From contig CAWFQA010000001.1 in NCBI GenBank assembly GCA_963817855.1, positions 248,001 to 312,000 on the forward strand: DNA of 64,000 nt. Reading direction: 5' to 3'. The DNA comes from JAKAAZ01 sp963817855 (GTDB lineage: Bacteria; Acidobacteriota; Terriglobia; Terriglobales; Acidobacteriaceae). Both the position numbers and the translations under genes were made by a program. Below are positions 37,756 to 47,259 of this stretch, piece by piece (within the stretch, counting starts at the first letter, position 1; every line of letters begins with the position of its first letter). The notes under the pieces were generated by a model. It was not told the origin of the DNA and did no database searches. It worked only from the letters and a program-made list of their open reading frames with translations.

Positions 37756-38699
37756 CGGCATCGGTTCGCGTGCCAATTCGCGCCGCACATCAACCAGGAG
37801 AAGCCGTAGGTCCGTTCGCGCTGGTGGTCGATCTTGGAGGCACAAAGATTGCGGCGGCGCGCGTGGATACTGCGGGCAAAATCACGCACCATTATGTAGC
37901 TCCGACACCGCCCGAGGGCGGCAAGGCCGTCGTTGTCGCGGTGATCGACATCCTCCAGCGACTGCCGCAACAAGGCGTCTGTGCGCTGGGTGTCGATGTG
38001 CCGGGCTTGGCTTATACGGACGGAAGCGTGTGGGCGCCGAATCTTTCCGGCTGGAAACGCATGCCCCTGGGGGCCATGCTGAACGTGCATTTTCAGCTGC
38101 CCGTGTTGGTTGAAAGCGACCGCAATGCGTTTGTGACTGGCGAGGCTTGGCAAGGCGCTGCGCGGAACTGCCGCGATGTTGTGTTCCTCGCCATCGGCAC
38201 GGGAATCGGCGCGGGAATTATCAGCGGTGGACGCCTTCTGCGCGGATCGAATGAACTGGCTGGCTGCCTCGGCTGGATGGCAACGGGTTCTCGCTTTCTT
38301 CCCAAATATAAGGACATCGGCTGCCTGGAATCGCACCTGGCAGGCCCGGGAATTGCGCGGGAGGCCAGCCGAATCCGAAAAACCGCGACCACCACCCGCG
38401 AGCTGATTCAACTGGCCCGGCAAGGCGACCCGGCGGCAAAAAAAGTGATCGCGCAAACCGGAGAATACCTCGGTCTCGCTCTGGCGAACCTGGTCAGCAT
38501 CCTGAATCCTGAGATGATCGTCGTCGGCGGCGGCGTGACGGCGGCGGGAAATCTGTTGTTGTCTCCCGCGCGTGACACAATGCGACAGTGGGCCCAGCCG
38601 CTGGCGGCCAAGCAGGTGCGGATTGTACGTTCTCGCTTGGGCGAGCGAGCGGCGTTGCTGGGGATGGCAAAGATGGCCTTCGACCTCGCTGCACCCTGA
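37752..38699 (+). CDS. ROK-family sugar kinase
   Basis: A 315-aa kinase with the ATP motif DLGGTKIAAARVD (27-39), ESDRNAFVTGEAWQGAARN, FLAIGTGIGAGII and a C-terminal VVGGGVTAAG. The usual ROK zinc site CxCGxxGCxE is only partly kept (YKDIGCLES), which suggests altered metal binding. ROK kinases phosphorylate glucose, fructose, GlcNAc or ManNAc. With the SIS, PIG-L-like and GntR/UTRA genes, an amino-sugar or hexose is likely. Its ATG overlaps the corrected stop of the GH42-like gene by 4 bp, showing translational coupling. Confidence 0.87.
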   Translation: MTASVRVPIRAAHQPGEAVGPFALVVDLGGTKIAAARVDTAGKITHHYVAPTPPEGGKAVVVAVIDILQRLPQQGVCALGVDVPGLAYTDGSVWAPNLSGWKRMPLGAMLNVHFQLPVLVESDRNAFVTGEAWQGAARNCRDVVFLAIGTGIGAGIISGGRLLRGSNELAGCLGWMATGSRFLPKYKDIGCLESHLAGPGIAREASRIRKTATTTRELIQLARQGDPAAKKVIAQTGEYLGLALANLVSILNPEMIVVGGGVTAAGNLLLSPARDTMRQWAQPLAAKQVRIVRSRLGERAALLGMAKMAFDLAAP

Positions 38700-38731
38700 G
38701 TGATCGCCTAATGTGATCGTCAGCATTCACG

Positions 38732-39934
38732 ATGGACGAAAAGAAGTGCCATGAAATTTCCGAGTGCGCCATGACATCGCGAAACAAAAAAAATGGGACC
38801 ATTCGGCGCGCGATCCTACTGATCACAATCAACGCCTGCATGTTTGTTTTCGGCATTGTCCTGCTGCTGATCGGCTCTCTCCTTCCAACTCTGAAATTCG
38901 GCAACGCGCGCTCCGGCAGCCTCGGCTCATTTCCGCTCGTTGGAATCCTGGTTGCCACGGCGCTGGTTGGCCCGGTCCTGGACAAGCTCGGCGCGAAGGC
39001 TGCACTGGCTGTGGCCCTGGCACTCATCGCCTCCGCGCTCGCCGCTATTCCTTCGCTTGGGAGTTATGCCTTGATTGCCTTTGCCGCATTGGTGTATGGC
39101 CTGGGAGCCGGCGTACTGAATGCTGCAACGAACACGCTCGTCTCCGGACTCAGCGCATCCGGGCGAGGCACGGCGTTAAACCTGCTCGGATTTTCCTTCA
39201 GCCTGGGCGCGCTGGCGGTGCCGCTGCTTATGTCCCTCACGCGGGGAAGGTTCTCGTCCGCGACTGTGTTGTATATTTTGGCGGCGACCTCTGTCGCGAT
39301 TCTTCTATCGGTCCTGCCGCAGAAATTTCCCGCCCCGACACAGGCGAGCACTCCGCTCCGTAGCCTACTGAGAGTCCTTCGCCACCCTCTCGTCTGGCTG
39401 TTTGGCGCGCTGCTTTTCTTTGAGTCGTGCAATGAAAACTGCATGTTCGTGTGGGCCGGCAAAGTTGCGCAGGATCTGCTGCATACATCGGCACAGCGGG
39501 CGGAACTGGTGCTGCTCGGACTGAGTGCCTCGATGGGCGTAGGGCGCCTGTTCGCCGTGCTCTGGCTCAAATGGATCGGCGACCGCAACACCGTTTCGCT
39601 CTCGGCGGTCTTCACGATTGCGGGAGCGATCGCAGTTCTCAGTTCCACAACATTTCTCGGCGTCGCAACAGGCTTCTGCGTCATCGGCTTTGGGCTCTCT
39701 GCCATCTTTCCTACCGTGCTGGGAATGGCGGGAGATCGCTTCCCGAGCGAAACCGGAACTGTGTTTGGCGCCATCATCGCAGTCGGTCTGGTCGGCGGTG
39801 TTGCTGGGCCGGTGCTAGGTAGCTGGGCGGCCACCTTTAATCCGGCTAGAGTTCTTGTGATTCCGCTGGTAGCAGCGATCGGCGTAGCGGCTCTCACCTG
39901 GATCGTCTCCAGCCGCAAGCCCGCAGTCAGATAG
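38732..39934 (+). CDS. MFS transporter, probably sugar uptake
   Basis: A 400-aa membrane protein with about 12 helices. The N-terminal half has VFGIVLLLIGSLLPTL, SFPLVGILVATALVGPVLDKLGAKAAL (an MFS loop-2 motif variant) and YGLGAGVLNAATNTLVSG; the C-terminal half has FFESCNENCMFVWAGKVAQDLL, a shape also seen in FucP/GlcP-like sugar transporters. The first 13 codons are polar, and the ATG at 38771 is a reasonable alternative start. It is the last gene of the SIS-GH42-ROK operon, 32 bp after the kinase, which points to uptake of the kinase substrate. Confidence 0.8.
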   Translation: MDEKKCHEISECAMTSRNKKNGTIRRAILLITINACMFVFGIVLLLIGSLLPTLKFGNARSGSLGSFPLVGILVATALVGPVLDKLGAKAALAVALALIASALAAIPSLGSYALIAFAALVYGLGAGVLNAATNTLVSGLSASGRGTALNLLGFSFSLGALAVPLLMSLTRGRFSSATVLYILAATSVAILLSVLPQKFPAPTQASTPLRSLLRVLRHPLVWLFGALLFFESCNENCMFVWAGKVAQDLLHTSAQRAELVLLGLSASMGVGRLFAVLWLKWIGDRNTVSLSAVFTIAGAIAVLSSTTFLGVATGFCVIGFGLSAIFPTVLGMAGDRFPSETGTVFGAIIAVGLVGGVAGPVLGSWAATFNPARVLVIPLVAAIGVAALTWIVSSRKPAVR

Positions 39935-40073
39935 GCCTGACGGTTTCTCGTGAACCGAAACCCTGCTGAGGCCGGAGATTAACCCCTCAGTTATGCTCGA
40001 TAGAAGAAAGGCGCGTCGAGATGTTGCCCATAACTGCCGCTACGGTGGATTGCGAGTCCACAACCCAAGGGGA

Positions 40074-41589
40074 ATGCAAGTGAAGTCAATTCGCGCCCGT
40101 CGCTTGGGGCATTTCTCATTCTGGTTATGTTCGATTGTGCTCGTCTTTGCCTCTCTGCCCAACGTGGCTGCGACGCAGCCGACAACCGCTCCCGCTCAAA
40201 AACACGCCGCTCGCGCACAGGATGCGACGATTCCCGCGCTTTTCGTCAGCGACGTTCACTTCGATCCCTTCCACGATCCAGCCAGAGTGCGCCAACTTGT
40301 CAGCGCTCCGGTCGGTCAATGGAGCTCCATTCTGTCGCGTCCGTCGTCGCCGAATCAGCCGCAGGCATTCACGGCGCTGCAGCAAACGTGCCAAGCCCGC
40401 GGAGTCGATACGTCCGAAAACCTGCTTCGTTCCAGCCTGCGCGCCATGCGTGCACGGCAACCTGACGCGAAATTTATGTTGGTCAGCGGCGACCTGGTCG
40501 CCCACGAGTTTTCCTGTCGGTACACAACGCTGTTCCCTCACGCCACGCCCGCCGACTATCAAAGCTTTGTCGAGAAAACCATCCGCTACGTGGTGGGCCA
40601 GCTGCGCTCGTCCTTCCCGAGAATTCCGATCTACGTGGCACTCGGCAACAACGACAGCGCCTGCGACGATTACCGCCTGAACGCTGGAAGCAACTTTCTC
40701 GCCGATACCGCGCGCATCGTTGCGACCGGCTTACCTGCATCCGATCGCGCTGTGGAGATTCAGGACTTCTCGCAAGCCGGAAATTACAGCCTGACCATGG
40801 GTCCGCCCATGCAGCACACGCGCCTCATTGTCCTCGACGATCTGTTTTTATCGACGGATTATCGCTCCTGCACCGGCGAGAGTGACTCCACCCCGGCAGA
40901 CACGGAAATCGCCTGGTTGCGGAATCAACTTGCACGGGCGCGACAAGCCGGTCAGACGGTCTGGATCATGGGCCACATTCCTACCGGGATCGATCCCTAC
41001 TCCACCGCCCGAAGACTGGGCGCCATGTGTGGCCACGTGCACCCGGTGCTGTTTCTGTCATCCACAAAGCTGGCGGATTTGCTGATCGAGTACGTCGATA
41101 TTGTCCGCCTGGGAGTTTTCGCGCACACTCACATGGATGAAATCCGCTTGCTGCAGACGGGACACGATGCGCCGGATTCTGCTTCACCCGGCGTCGTCAT
41201 CAAAATGGTTCCGTCCATTTCGCCAGTGGATGGAAACGATCCTTCGTTCACGATTGCACGGATTGATCCGGTCGACCGCAACTTTGCGGGATTACAAGGT
41301 CGTCGCGGCTTCCAACCATACGGGCATCGCTACAAGGTGGTCGGTGGAGTACGACTTTGCCCAGACCTTTCATCAGCAGCAATTCTCGCCAACGACCGTG
41401 CGAGTGCTCATCGCAGAATTCGCCGCTGACCCCGACGCGAACGCCCAGGTCAGCCAGCAATATATTCGCCACTATTTCATTGGGGATCGATCCGCCCAAC
41501 TCAAGCCCTTCTGGCCGCAATATGTATGCGCGATGGCGAATGCCACCCCCGAGGGCTATGCTGCGTGCGTCTGTCCCGCGGCCAAGTGA
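40074..41589 (+). CDS. Exported sphingomyelinase-like metallophosphodiesterase, frameshifted
   Basis: The start ATG at 40074 gives a good signal peptide (SFWLCSIVLVFASLPNVAA); the frame from 39993 adds an unlikely N-terminus. Metal-site motifs of the calcineurin-like superfamily are in order: FVSDVHFDPFHDP, VSGDLVAHEF, ALGNNDSACDDY, MGHIPTGIDPYST and GVFAHTHMDEIRL, as in acid sphingomyelinase-like (SMPDL) enzymes. Near 41275 the frame slips: after RIDPVD the sequence continues in another frame as ATLRDYKVVAASNHTG... to the stop at 41587-41589, with a Cys-rich tail like the family's C-domain. It probably hydrolyses phosphodiesters or nucleotides in the periplasm or outside. The SPFH gene follows after 85 bp. 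Confidence 0.8.
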
Positions 41590-41674
41590 TCCTGCCGCAC
41601 CCAACTTTCCTCCCCGTTTCCGGGTACACTCGCTAAAATAGCTGGCACGGTTAACCCACTCAGGAGGAACCACG

Positions 41675-42592
41675 ATGGTCGATTATTTGTTGTACGCATT
41701 CTTTGCAGTCCTGGCGATTCTCATCCTTTCCACCATCCTCGGTTCGTTTTTCTCCGTACGTACTCAGACGGCCGCGGTGATTGAAAGATTCGGAAAATTC
41801 AATCGCGTGGCTCAGCCAGGATTAAACTTCAAGCTGCCATTTGTCGAAACGAAAAACCAAGTGAGCCTGGTCACCTTTCAGTTGGAAGGGTCGATTGAAA
41901 CCAAAACCAAGGACAATGTGTTTGTTCAATTACCGGTGAAGGTGCAATACCGTATCATCGACACGCCGCAGTCCATTAGGGACGCCTACTACAAGCTGGC
42001 GAACCCGAAAAGCCAGATCGAATCCTATCTGTATAACATTCTGCTGGGGCACATTCCAGAGACCACGCTGGACGACGTTTTCTCGAATCAGCCGGCGATT
42101 GCCCAGCGCGCTACCGCCGAACTGTCAGCAGAGATGAAGGATTTCGGCTACGAAATCGTCAAAGTTTTGATCACGGACATCATTCCCAACGAGGGTGTAA
42201 AGACCGCAATGAACCGCATCAACGAGCAGACGCGCTTAGCTGTTGCCAATCAGGCGCAGGGTGATGCCGAGTACATTCTGAGAGTGCGCCAGGCGCAGGC
42301 GGACGCTGAAGTGAAGCGGCTGGAGGGCGTAGGTGTTGCGCAGGAGCGCTCCGCCATTGCTGAAGGATGGGAACAGGCCATCACCAAGGTGAAGCAGGGA
42401 ACCGACCTCGACGATGTGGGTGCGAGCTTCCTGCTGCTTTTCACCAACTGGACAGATATGTTGCGCGTGGTGGGTGGTTCAACCAACTCCACGATGGTGT
42501 TTATGCCTGCGGGTCCAGAAGGGCTGGAGAATTTTCAGGCCACCATGACAAACGCATTGCTGGCCGGTCGTGGTATCAAAAAAACGACCTGA
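41675..42592 (+). CDS. SPFH/Band-7 membrane protein (stomatin or HIR-like)
   Basis: A 305-aa protein with one N-terminal membrane helix (about 4-25) and a Band-7 domain: RTQTAAVIERFGKFNRVAQPGLNFKLPFVET, then VQLPVKVQYRI, a dimerisation-type segment and the coiled-coil region with AVANQAQGDAEYILRVRQAQADAEVKRLEG. The pattern most resembles plant hypersensitive-induced-reaction proteins and bacterial stomatin homologues. Such proteins organise membrane microdomains. A strong CAGGAGG ribosome site is 6 bp before the ATG. No NfeD-type partner is adjacent. Confidence 0.9.
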   Translation: MVDYLLYAFFAVLAILILSTILGSFFSVRTQTAAVIERFGKFNRVAQPGLNFKLPFVETKNQVSLVTFQLEGSIETKTKDNVFVQLPVKVQYRIIDTPQSIRDAYYKLANPKSQIESYLYNILLGHIPETTLDDVFSNQPAIAQRATAELSAEMKDFGYEIVKVLITDIIPNEGVKTAMNRINEQTRLAVANQAQGDAEYILRVRQAQADAEVKRLEGVGVAQERSAIAEGWEQAITKVKQGTDLDDVGASFLLLFTNWTDMLRVVGGSTNSTMVFMPAGPEGLENFQATMTNALLAGRGIKKTT

Positions 42593-42607
42593 CCAAAAGG
42601 CCAGGTC
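42574..42607 (-). terminator. Rho-independent terminator for the XRE-cupin gene
   Basis: Read on the minus strand, GACCTGGCC pairs with GGTCAGGTC around TTTT, and the next bases are GTTTTTTTG. It lies 27 bp past the stop of the minus-strand regulator and overlaps the last codons of the SPFH gene. On the plus strand the A-run precedes the hairpin, so it works in one direction only. Confidence 0.75.
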
Positions 42608-42633
42608 TATGTCCACCAAGGGCACCATCCGCG

Positions 42634-43458
42634 CTAGATGGGAGATTCCATCTCGGCATTGCGCGGCGTTTTCCCTCGCGTGATTACGGCACGCTGTGTT
42701 GTCGGAGGCTCTTGCTTTCCAGGTGCGCGATGGTGCGGTGCAGATGCGCCGCTTCGAAACGCACCGTTCAGCGAACTTCCCAGCGGCCGCAGATTCATCG
42801 ATGGCTGCGCCAACACTGCCTGATGCTGCGTGACGATAATGACGCGCGCGTTTTCTGTGCCGGCACAGTGATAGCTGTGGGGCGTGCTCGCGTCGAAATA
42901 CACCGAATCGCCGGGCGCCAAAATGTAATTCTGCGATCCGTGCCGAATATCCATTTCTCCGCTCAGCACGTACAGAAACTCAAACCCGGGGTGCACATGC
43001 GAGCGCACTTCCACGCCTTTTTTGAGTGGAATAAATTCCGCGAGATAGGGATCCAGCGTGCGGTCCGGCACCAGATATCCCAGGCTCTCAAAAAAATACG
43101 TTGGATCGTCGACACCGCTCTGCGGCAGCCGCACGCGCTCCGATTGCCGATGCACGCGAAACAGCGTGCGCGGTTCGGGATCGAAGAAATAGGAAAGATC
43201 CTTGCTGAACACCATCGCGATCCGTGCCAGGTTACGCAGCGTCGGCACGACCCGACCGGTTTCCAACTGCGATAAAAAGCTGGCGGAAAGACCGGTATGC
43301 TTTCCCAGTTCGACCAGACCCATGGATTTCTTCAGGCGAAGCCGCTTGATCCGTTCGCCAATTTTCTTTTCCCCGATGAAAGATTCGGCGGTTTCGGGAT
43401 CGATCTGTTGCGCGGGGATTACAGAGGAGGTTGTTTTTTCCATCTCAGGTGCTTCCAT
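42634..43458 (-). CDS. XRE-family regulator with C-terminal cupin sensor
   Basis: A 274-aa regulator. The helix-turn-helix domain (about residues 33-90) has KIGERIKRLRLKKSMGLVELGKHTGLSASFLSQLETGRVVPTL. The cupin domain (about 155-230) has HVHPGFEFLYVLSGEMDIRHG, GDSVYFDASTPHSY and a final strand. This XRE-cupin build is found in regulators of amino-acid, polyamine or fatty-acid metabolism and binds a small ligand in the cupin. An extra C-terminal Ala/Arg-rich tail (about 45 residues) is not part of the family. Targets are unknown. It is convergent with the SPFH gene and has its own terminator. Confidence 0.87.
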   Translation of the reverse strand: MEAPEMEKTTSSVIPAQQIDPETAESFIGEKKIGERIKRLRLKKSMGLVELGKHTGLSASFLSQLETGRVVPTLRNLARIAMVFSKDLSYFFDPEPRTLFRVHRQSERVRLPQSGVDDPTYFFESLGYLVPDRTLDPYLAEFIPLKKGVEVRSHVHPGFEFLYVLSGEMDIRHGSQNYILAPGDSVYFDASTPHSYHCAGTENARVIIVTQHQAVLAQPSMNLRPLGSSLNGAFRSGASAPHHRAPGKQEPPTTQRAVITRGKTPRNAEMESPI

Positions 43459-43734
43459 AACAAATTAGATGCTTCGCTTTCGATTCGTGCCGCTTTTCAT
43501 GTCACTAAAAGAGAATTCACTAATGTGAATAATTCTTATACCTCTTGGGATGCATTTCGGCGGAGACAGCAGATTCTCTGGCTGCGCGCTTGTTCATATT
43601 TCTGCAAGTTATGTCTATCGCACGAAGCATGTTGTTGACTCATCGACTGCTCCATAGACAACCACTATTTCCGGTCGCAACAATTTCGGCATCCAACGCT
43701 GCATTGACTCAGATAGGCAAGCGTCCGGGTGGTC

Positions 43735-44648
43735 ATGGAAATCTTTCCTCAAGTAGTGATTGCCGGGGCGTCCGGTCTCGTGGGTCAATCGTTGCACCGG
43801 CACTTCCTCGCCAACGCGGTTTCCTGCGCGACCCTGACACGGCATACCGCCCAGCCCGGCAGCGCCGAATATTTCTGGGATCCGTACCGCTTTCAATTTC
43901 GCGAGGATATGCGCCGGCTCAGCGGCATTCGCGCCGCCATTGTTCTATCCGGCGATAATCTTATGCAGGGTCGATGGACGCCCGCGAAAAAGCAACGAAT
44001 TCGCGAGAGCCGCATCCGCACAACCCAGTCCATGGTCCAGTTGTTATCGCACATGGAGCACCGTCCGGAAGTGCTGCTCGCCGCCTCCGCTGTAGGCTTC
44101 TATGGCGATCGTGGAGATGAAATCCTCGCGGAAGATTCTGCTGCCGGGAGTGGCTTTCTCGCTGATCTATGTCGCGAGTGGGAGGCGGCTGCCGATGCCG
44201 CGACCGATCTGGGAATTCGCGTTGTCCATCTGCGTTTCGGGGTGGTCCTCGCGCGAGAAGGCGGGGCCCTTGCCAAAATGCTTCCGCTGTTTCGATTCGG
44301 TCTGGGCGGCAATCTCGGCGTGGACGTCAATGGATGAGCTGGATTGCGCTGCCCACGCTGGTCGAAATTGTCGAGTTTTGTATGAATCAACACCAGGTGC
44401 AGGGCCCGGTCAACGTTGTCGCCAATCCAGTCACCAATGCGGAATTCACCACGGTTTTGGCGCACCATTTGCATCGGTTGGCCGTCATGCCCGCACCGGC
44501 CTTTGCCCTGCGAATGGCCGTTGGAGAAATGGCGGACGCAGCACTGCTCTCCAGCACCCGCGCCATCCCCGCCAAGCTGTTGCAGGCGGGTTTTGTCTTT
44601 CACCTTCCCACCTTGCAGGACGCATTTCAGCATCTCCTGCCCGCCTGA
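43735..44648 (+). CDS. TIGR01777-type NAD(P)-binding epimerase/oxidoreductase, frameshifted
   Basis: From the ATG at 43735 the protein begins with VVIAGASGLVGQSLHRHFL, a Rossmann fold, and has IVLSGDNLMQGRW, RIRESRIRTTQ, LLAASAVGFYGDRGDE, GSGFLADLCREWEAA and VVHLRFGVVLAREGGAL, which are diagnostic for the TIGR01777 (YfcH-like) family. The first frame ends at 44337 in the middle of a conserved Gly-rich segment; another frame continues GRQWMSWIALPTLVEIVEF ... FTTVLAHHLHRL to 44648. One base lost near 44325 explains it. The full product would be about 304 aa, normal for the family. Function is poorly defined. Confidence 0.82.
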
Positions 44649-44714
44649 GGTAGGCTCCCCCTCGTGACCCTTCAACTCTGCTAGGCTGAAAATCGCAAGC
44701 GTTTTCTTCCCTAC

Positions 44715-45953
44715 TTGGAGGGCATCTCGATCGGTCCAGGCAGCAATCCGTTCTGTTTTTCGCGACTCGCGGCTCGCACGCTATCGCTCCTGTGTCGAGC
44801 GGCAGTCATCGCGTCGGTGTCGATCGCGGCCTCGTCACTTGTGCTGGCGGGGTGTGGCATGGAAGCCGCTCCCCAACCTCCGTCGCTGAACCTGCCGAAG
44901 ACGATTGAAGACCTAAGCGCCAACCGCACAGGCAACCAGGTGCATCTGGCATGGACCACGCCCAGGGAAAATACCGATCATCTGAAGCTGAAGGGCAACG
45001 TGCAGCTTCGCCTTTGTCGAACGCCGCAGGCGGCGGACTCGCCCTGCGATACCATTGCGACCATTTCCGCGGTCCCCGACAAGCCCGCGACCTATACAGA
45101 TGTGCTGCCGCCCGCGCTCGCTTCGGGTCCGGTTCGCCCTGTCACCTATCGCGTCTTCGGCATCAACAAACACGGCAAGGCCGCAGGGCCATCGAATGTA
45201 GCCACCGTGCTTGCGGGGGAAGCACCGCCCGAGGTGCGCGATCTTTCCGCCCAGGTGGTTGAACGCGGCGTTGTCTTGCATTGGCAGCCGGTGCCCAATC
45301 TGCCACCGGACGCCAGTATTGAGATTGACCGCACATTGGTCACGCCTGCGGCAGCGCCCAATCCGGCCAAACCAAAAACTTTCAATCCCCTGCCGCGATC
45401 GACCGAACCCGTGGAACAAAAACTTCGCGTCCGCCTGATCCCTCCGAACTCGCAGCACACCGCTGCCACCGATCCCGGAATCGCTCTCGATGCGACTGCC
45501 CAGTTCGGTCATCAATATAGATATAGTGCCAGTCGCGTCGTGCAGCAACAGTTCGGTCAACAGAAGCTCCAGCTCGACAGTTCTCAGAGCCCCGCAGTTC
45601 AGGTGGCCACGCGCGATACGTTCCCGCCCGCTGCTCCTTCAGGCCTTGTCGCTGTTCCGGTTTCGGCAGTCATGAATAACGGCATTCCGGAAGTCGACCT
45701 TTCCTGGTCCGCGAATACGGAACCTGATCTGGCGCAGTACCGCATCTATCGCAGCGATGTCACAGGGAATCGACCCATGCGCCGCATCGGCCCGGGAGGC
45801 GGACCCACCGCCGAAATCATTGTTGCCCCAGCCTACCGTGACGTCCACGTAGAGGCCGGCCAGACCTATACCTACGCGGTCACCGCCGTCGACATATCGG
45901 GTAATGAAAGCCGTCGCTCGGCGGAGGTCACAGTCACCGTCCCCACCTCCTAA
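44715..45953 (+). CDS. Lipoprotein with fibronectin type III domains
   Basis: A 412-aa protein with a lipobox (SLVLAGC, Cys about residue 47) after a hydrophobic stretch, so an outer-membrane or inner-membrane lipoprotein. Three FnIII-like modules follow: residues about 60-150 (QVHLAWTTP ... YRVFGINKHG), 160-290 (VVLHWQPVP) and 310-408 (VDLSWSANTEPDLAQYRIYRSD ... YTYAVTAVDISGNESRRS). The only start found is TTG at 44715, which leaves a long pre-lipobox region; the real start may be further in. FnIII domains usually mediate glycan or protein binding. It starts 66 bp after the TIGR01777 gene and precedes the FAH-family gene, with no clear link to either. Confidence 0.78.
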   Translation: MEGISIGPGSNPFCFSRLAARTLSLLCRAAVIASVSIAASSLVLAGCGMEAAPQPPSLNLPKTIEDLSANRTGNQVHLAWTTPRENTDHLKLKGNVQLRLCRTPQAADSPCDTIATISAVPDKPATYTDVLPPALASGPVRPVTYRVFGINKHGKAAGPSNVATVLAGEAPPEVRDLSAQVVERGVVLHWQPVPNLPPDASIEIDRTLVTPAAAPNPAKPKTFNPLPRSTEPVEQKLRVRLIPPNSQHTAATDPGIALDATAQFGHQYRYSASRVVQQQFGQQKLQLDSSQSPAVQVATRDTFPPAAPSGLVAVPVSAVMNNGIPEVDLSWSANTEPDLAQYRIYRSDVTGNRPMRRIGPGGGPTAEIIVAPAYRDVHVEAGQTYTYAVTAVDISGNESRRSAEVTVTVPTS

Positions 45954-45998
45954 CAAACCTGTCGCCTCTATAGATAGATAGACACAAGGAGAAGCATC

Positions 45999-46796
45999 GT
46001 GCAGTATTGCCGTTTTCAAACCGAGCAAGGTCCGCAATATGGTGAAGTCAGCCAGCGCCAGGGCGAGTGGTGGATGGAGCGCACCATCCCAGCGCCACCG
46101 GAAGATCGAGCAGGCTCTCGCGTCATCGAGCCTCATCCCGCACAGTCGCTGTCTGCGCTCACACTGCTGACTCCGGTAACGCCTTCGAAGATTGTCTGCA
46201 TCGGCCGCAACTATCGCGAGCACGCCGCCGAGCTCGGCAATGAAGCTCCAAAAGAGCCGCTGCTGTTTCTCAAAGCGCCGTCATCGTTGCTTCCACCCGG
46301 CGGCGTCATTCGCCTGCCCGCCCAATCCCAGCGCGTCGACTTCGAAGGCGAGCTCGGCATCGTCATCGGTCGCAGCTGCTACAAGTTGAAACCTGGGGAA
46401 GACGTCCGGCCCTACATCCGCGGCTATGTGGTTGTGAACGACGTCACTGCCCGCGATCTGCAAAAGACCGACGGCCAATGGTCCCGCGCCAAGGGCTTCG
46501 ACACCTTCTGCCCCGTCGGGCCGATCGTTTCTGATCAGGTCGATCCGGAAGCCGGCGTCACCGTCACGACGCGGCTCAATGGTGCAGTCAAACAGCAGGG
46601 CAATACCACGGATTTCATCTTCAACATTGCAACGCTTTTGCGCTATATATCCGGCGCAATGACCTTGAATCCAGGCGACTTGATACCTACCGGCACCCCC
46701 GCCGGCGTTGGCCCTATGCAGTCCGGCGATGTGGTGGAGGTCGAAATCGACGGTCTCGGTGTACTCCGCAATCCAGTCCAGATGGACAGCGTTTGA
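45999..46796 (+). CDS. Fumarylacetoacetate hydrolase family protein
   Basis: A 265-aa enzyme. A short N-domain precedes the FAH catalytic fold: KIVCIGRNYREHAAELG, EPLLFLKAPSSLLPPGG, the metal-binding VDFEGELGIVIGR (Glu-x-Glu) and RDLQKTDGQWSRAKGFDTFCPVGP, and ends with GDLIPTGTPAGVGPM and GDVVEVEIDGLGVL. Members are hydrolases, isomerases or acylpyruvases of dioxo acids; many also act as oxaloacetate decarboxylases. The best guess is acylpyruvate hydrolase or a catabolic isomerase. The ATG (or GTG) at 45999 follows AAGGAGAAG. Confidence 0.9.
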   Translation: MQYCRFQTEQGPQYGEVSQRQGEWWMERTIPAPPEDRAGSRVIEPHPAQSLSALTLLTPVTPSKIVCIGRNYREHAAELGNEAPKEPLLFLKAPSSLLPPGGVIRLPAQSQRVDFEGELGIVIGRSCYKLKPGEDVRPYIRGYVVVNDVTARDLQKTDGQWSRAKGFDTFCPVGPIVSDQVDPEAGVTVTTRLNGAVKQQGNTTDFIFNIATLLRYISGAMTLNPGDLIPTGTPAGVGPMQSGDVVEVEIDGLGVLRNPVQMDSV

Positions 46797-46899
46797 GCGG
46801 CAGCGTCTTCGCTTTCCCTTGGCTTCCGCCGGTATCATGGGCAGAGCAGACACTCAAATGCCGAGATCTTCGCATCCCGCTTCGGGTAAGGAAATTTAC

Positions 46900-47259
46900 A
46901 TGCGCGTAATCGTATTGATGATTGAGATTGAGCAGCCGGAAGGACTATCGGCGCGGAAGCTGGTCCTCGAGACTTCCAAGCACAACGTCATCACCGCCTA
47001 CGGTGGTGCAATGGGTATCAAGCTTTTCAAGCGCTTCCCCGATGTCGATGCGGTGGTCGTCCATCTCGATGTGCAGGATCAACCGTTTGTTGAGGTGGTG
47101 CGGCAAATTCGAGAGATCCGGCCCCACATTCCCATCATCGCCTTGTCCCCAATCGGCAACATCGCGCTTGAGGGTGTGAATTATGTGATCCCCAGCCATG
47201 AGCCGCAAGCCATTTTGAAGGTGCTGGCGGACCATTTCAACGCTTCCACGTCGAATTAG
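46900..47259 (+). CDS. Degenerate response-regulator receiver-like protein
   Basis: A 119-aa single-domain protein with receiver-like alternation: MRVIVLMIEIEQ, AYGGAMGIKLFKRFPDVDAVVVHLDVQ, EIRPHIPIIALSP and a final helix. The acidic pair expected at the end of strand 1 is replaced by EIE, and the conserved Lys of strand 5 appears to be missing (VIPSHEP), while Asp in VVHLD could be the phosphate acceptor. It is probably a non-phosphorylated or atypical receiver. The ATG at 46900 follows TAAGGA. A longer in-frame ORF starts inside the FAH gene and is not credible. Confidence 0.7.
   Translation: MRVIVLMIEIEQPEGLSARKLVLETSKHNVITAYGGAMGIKLFKRFPDVDAVVVHLDVQDQPFVEVVRQIREIRPHIPIIALSPIGNIALEGVNYVIPSHEPQAILKVLADHFNASTSN

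Noticed and set aside
36699..38726. Long minus-strand frame of 675 codons
   Set aside because: It is antisense to the GH42-like and ROK genes, has no domain pattern, and is a by-product of GC-rich third positions in the true genes.
39993..40073. Longer N-terminus for the SMPD-like protein
   Set aside because: It would place about 27 Arg-rich residues before the signal peptide; the ATG at 40074 gives a normal leader.
46708..46899. Longer N-terminus for the receiver-like protein
   Set aside because: It would lie within the FAH gene in another frame; ATG 46900 has TAAGGA upstream.
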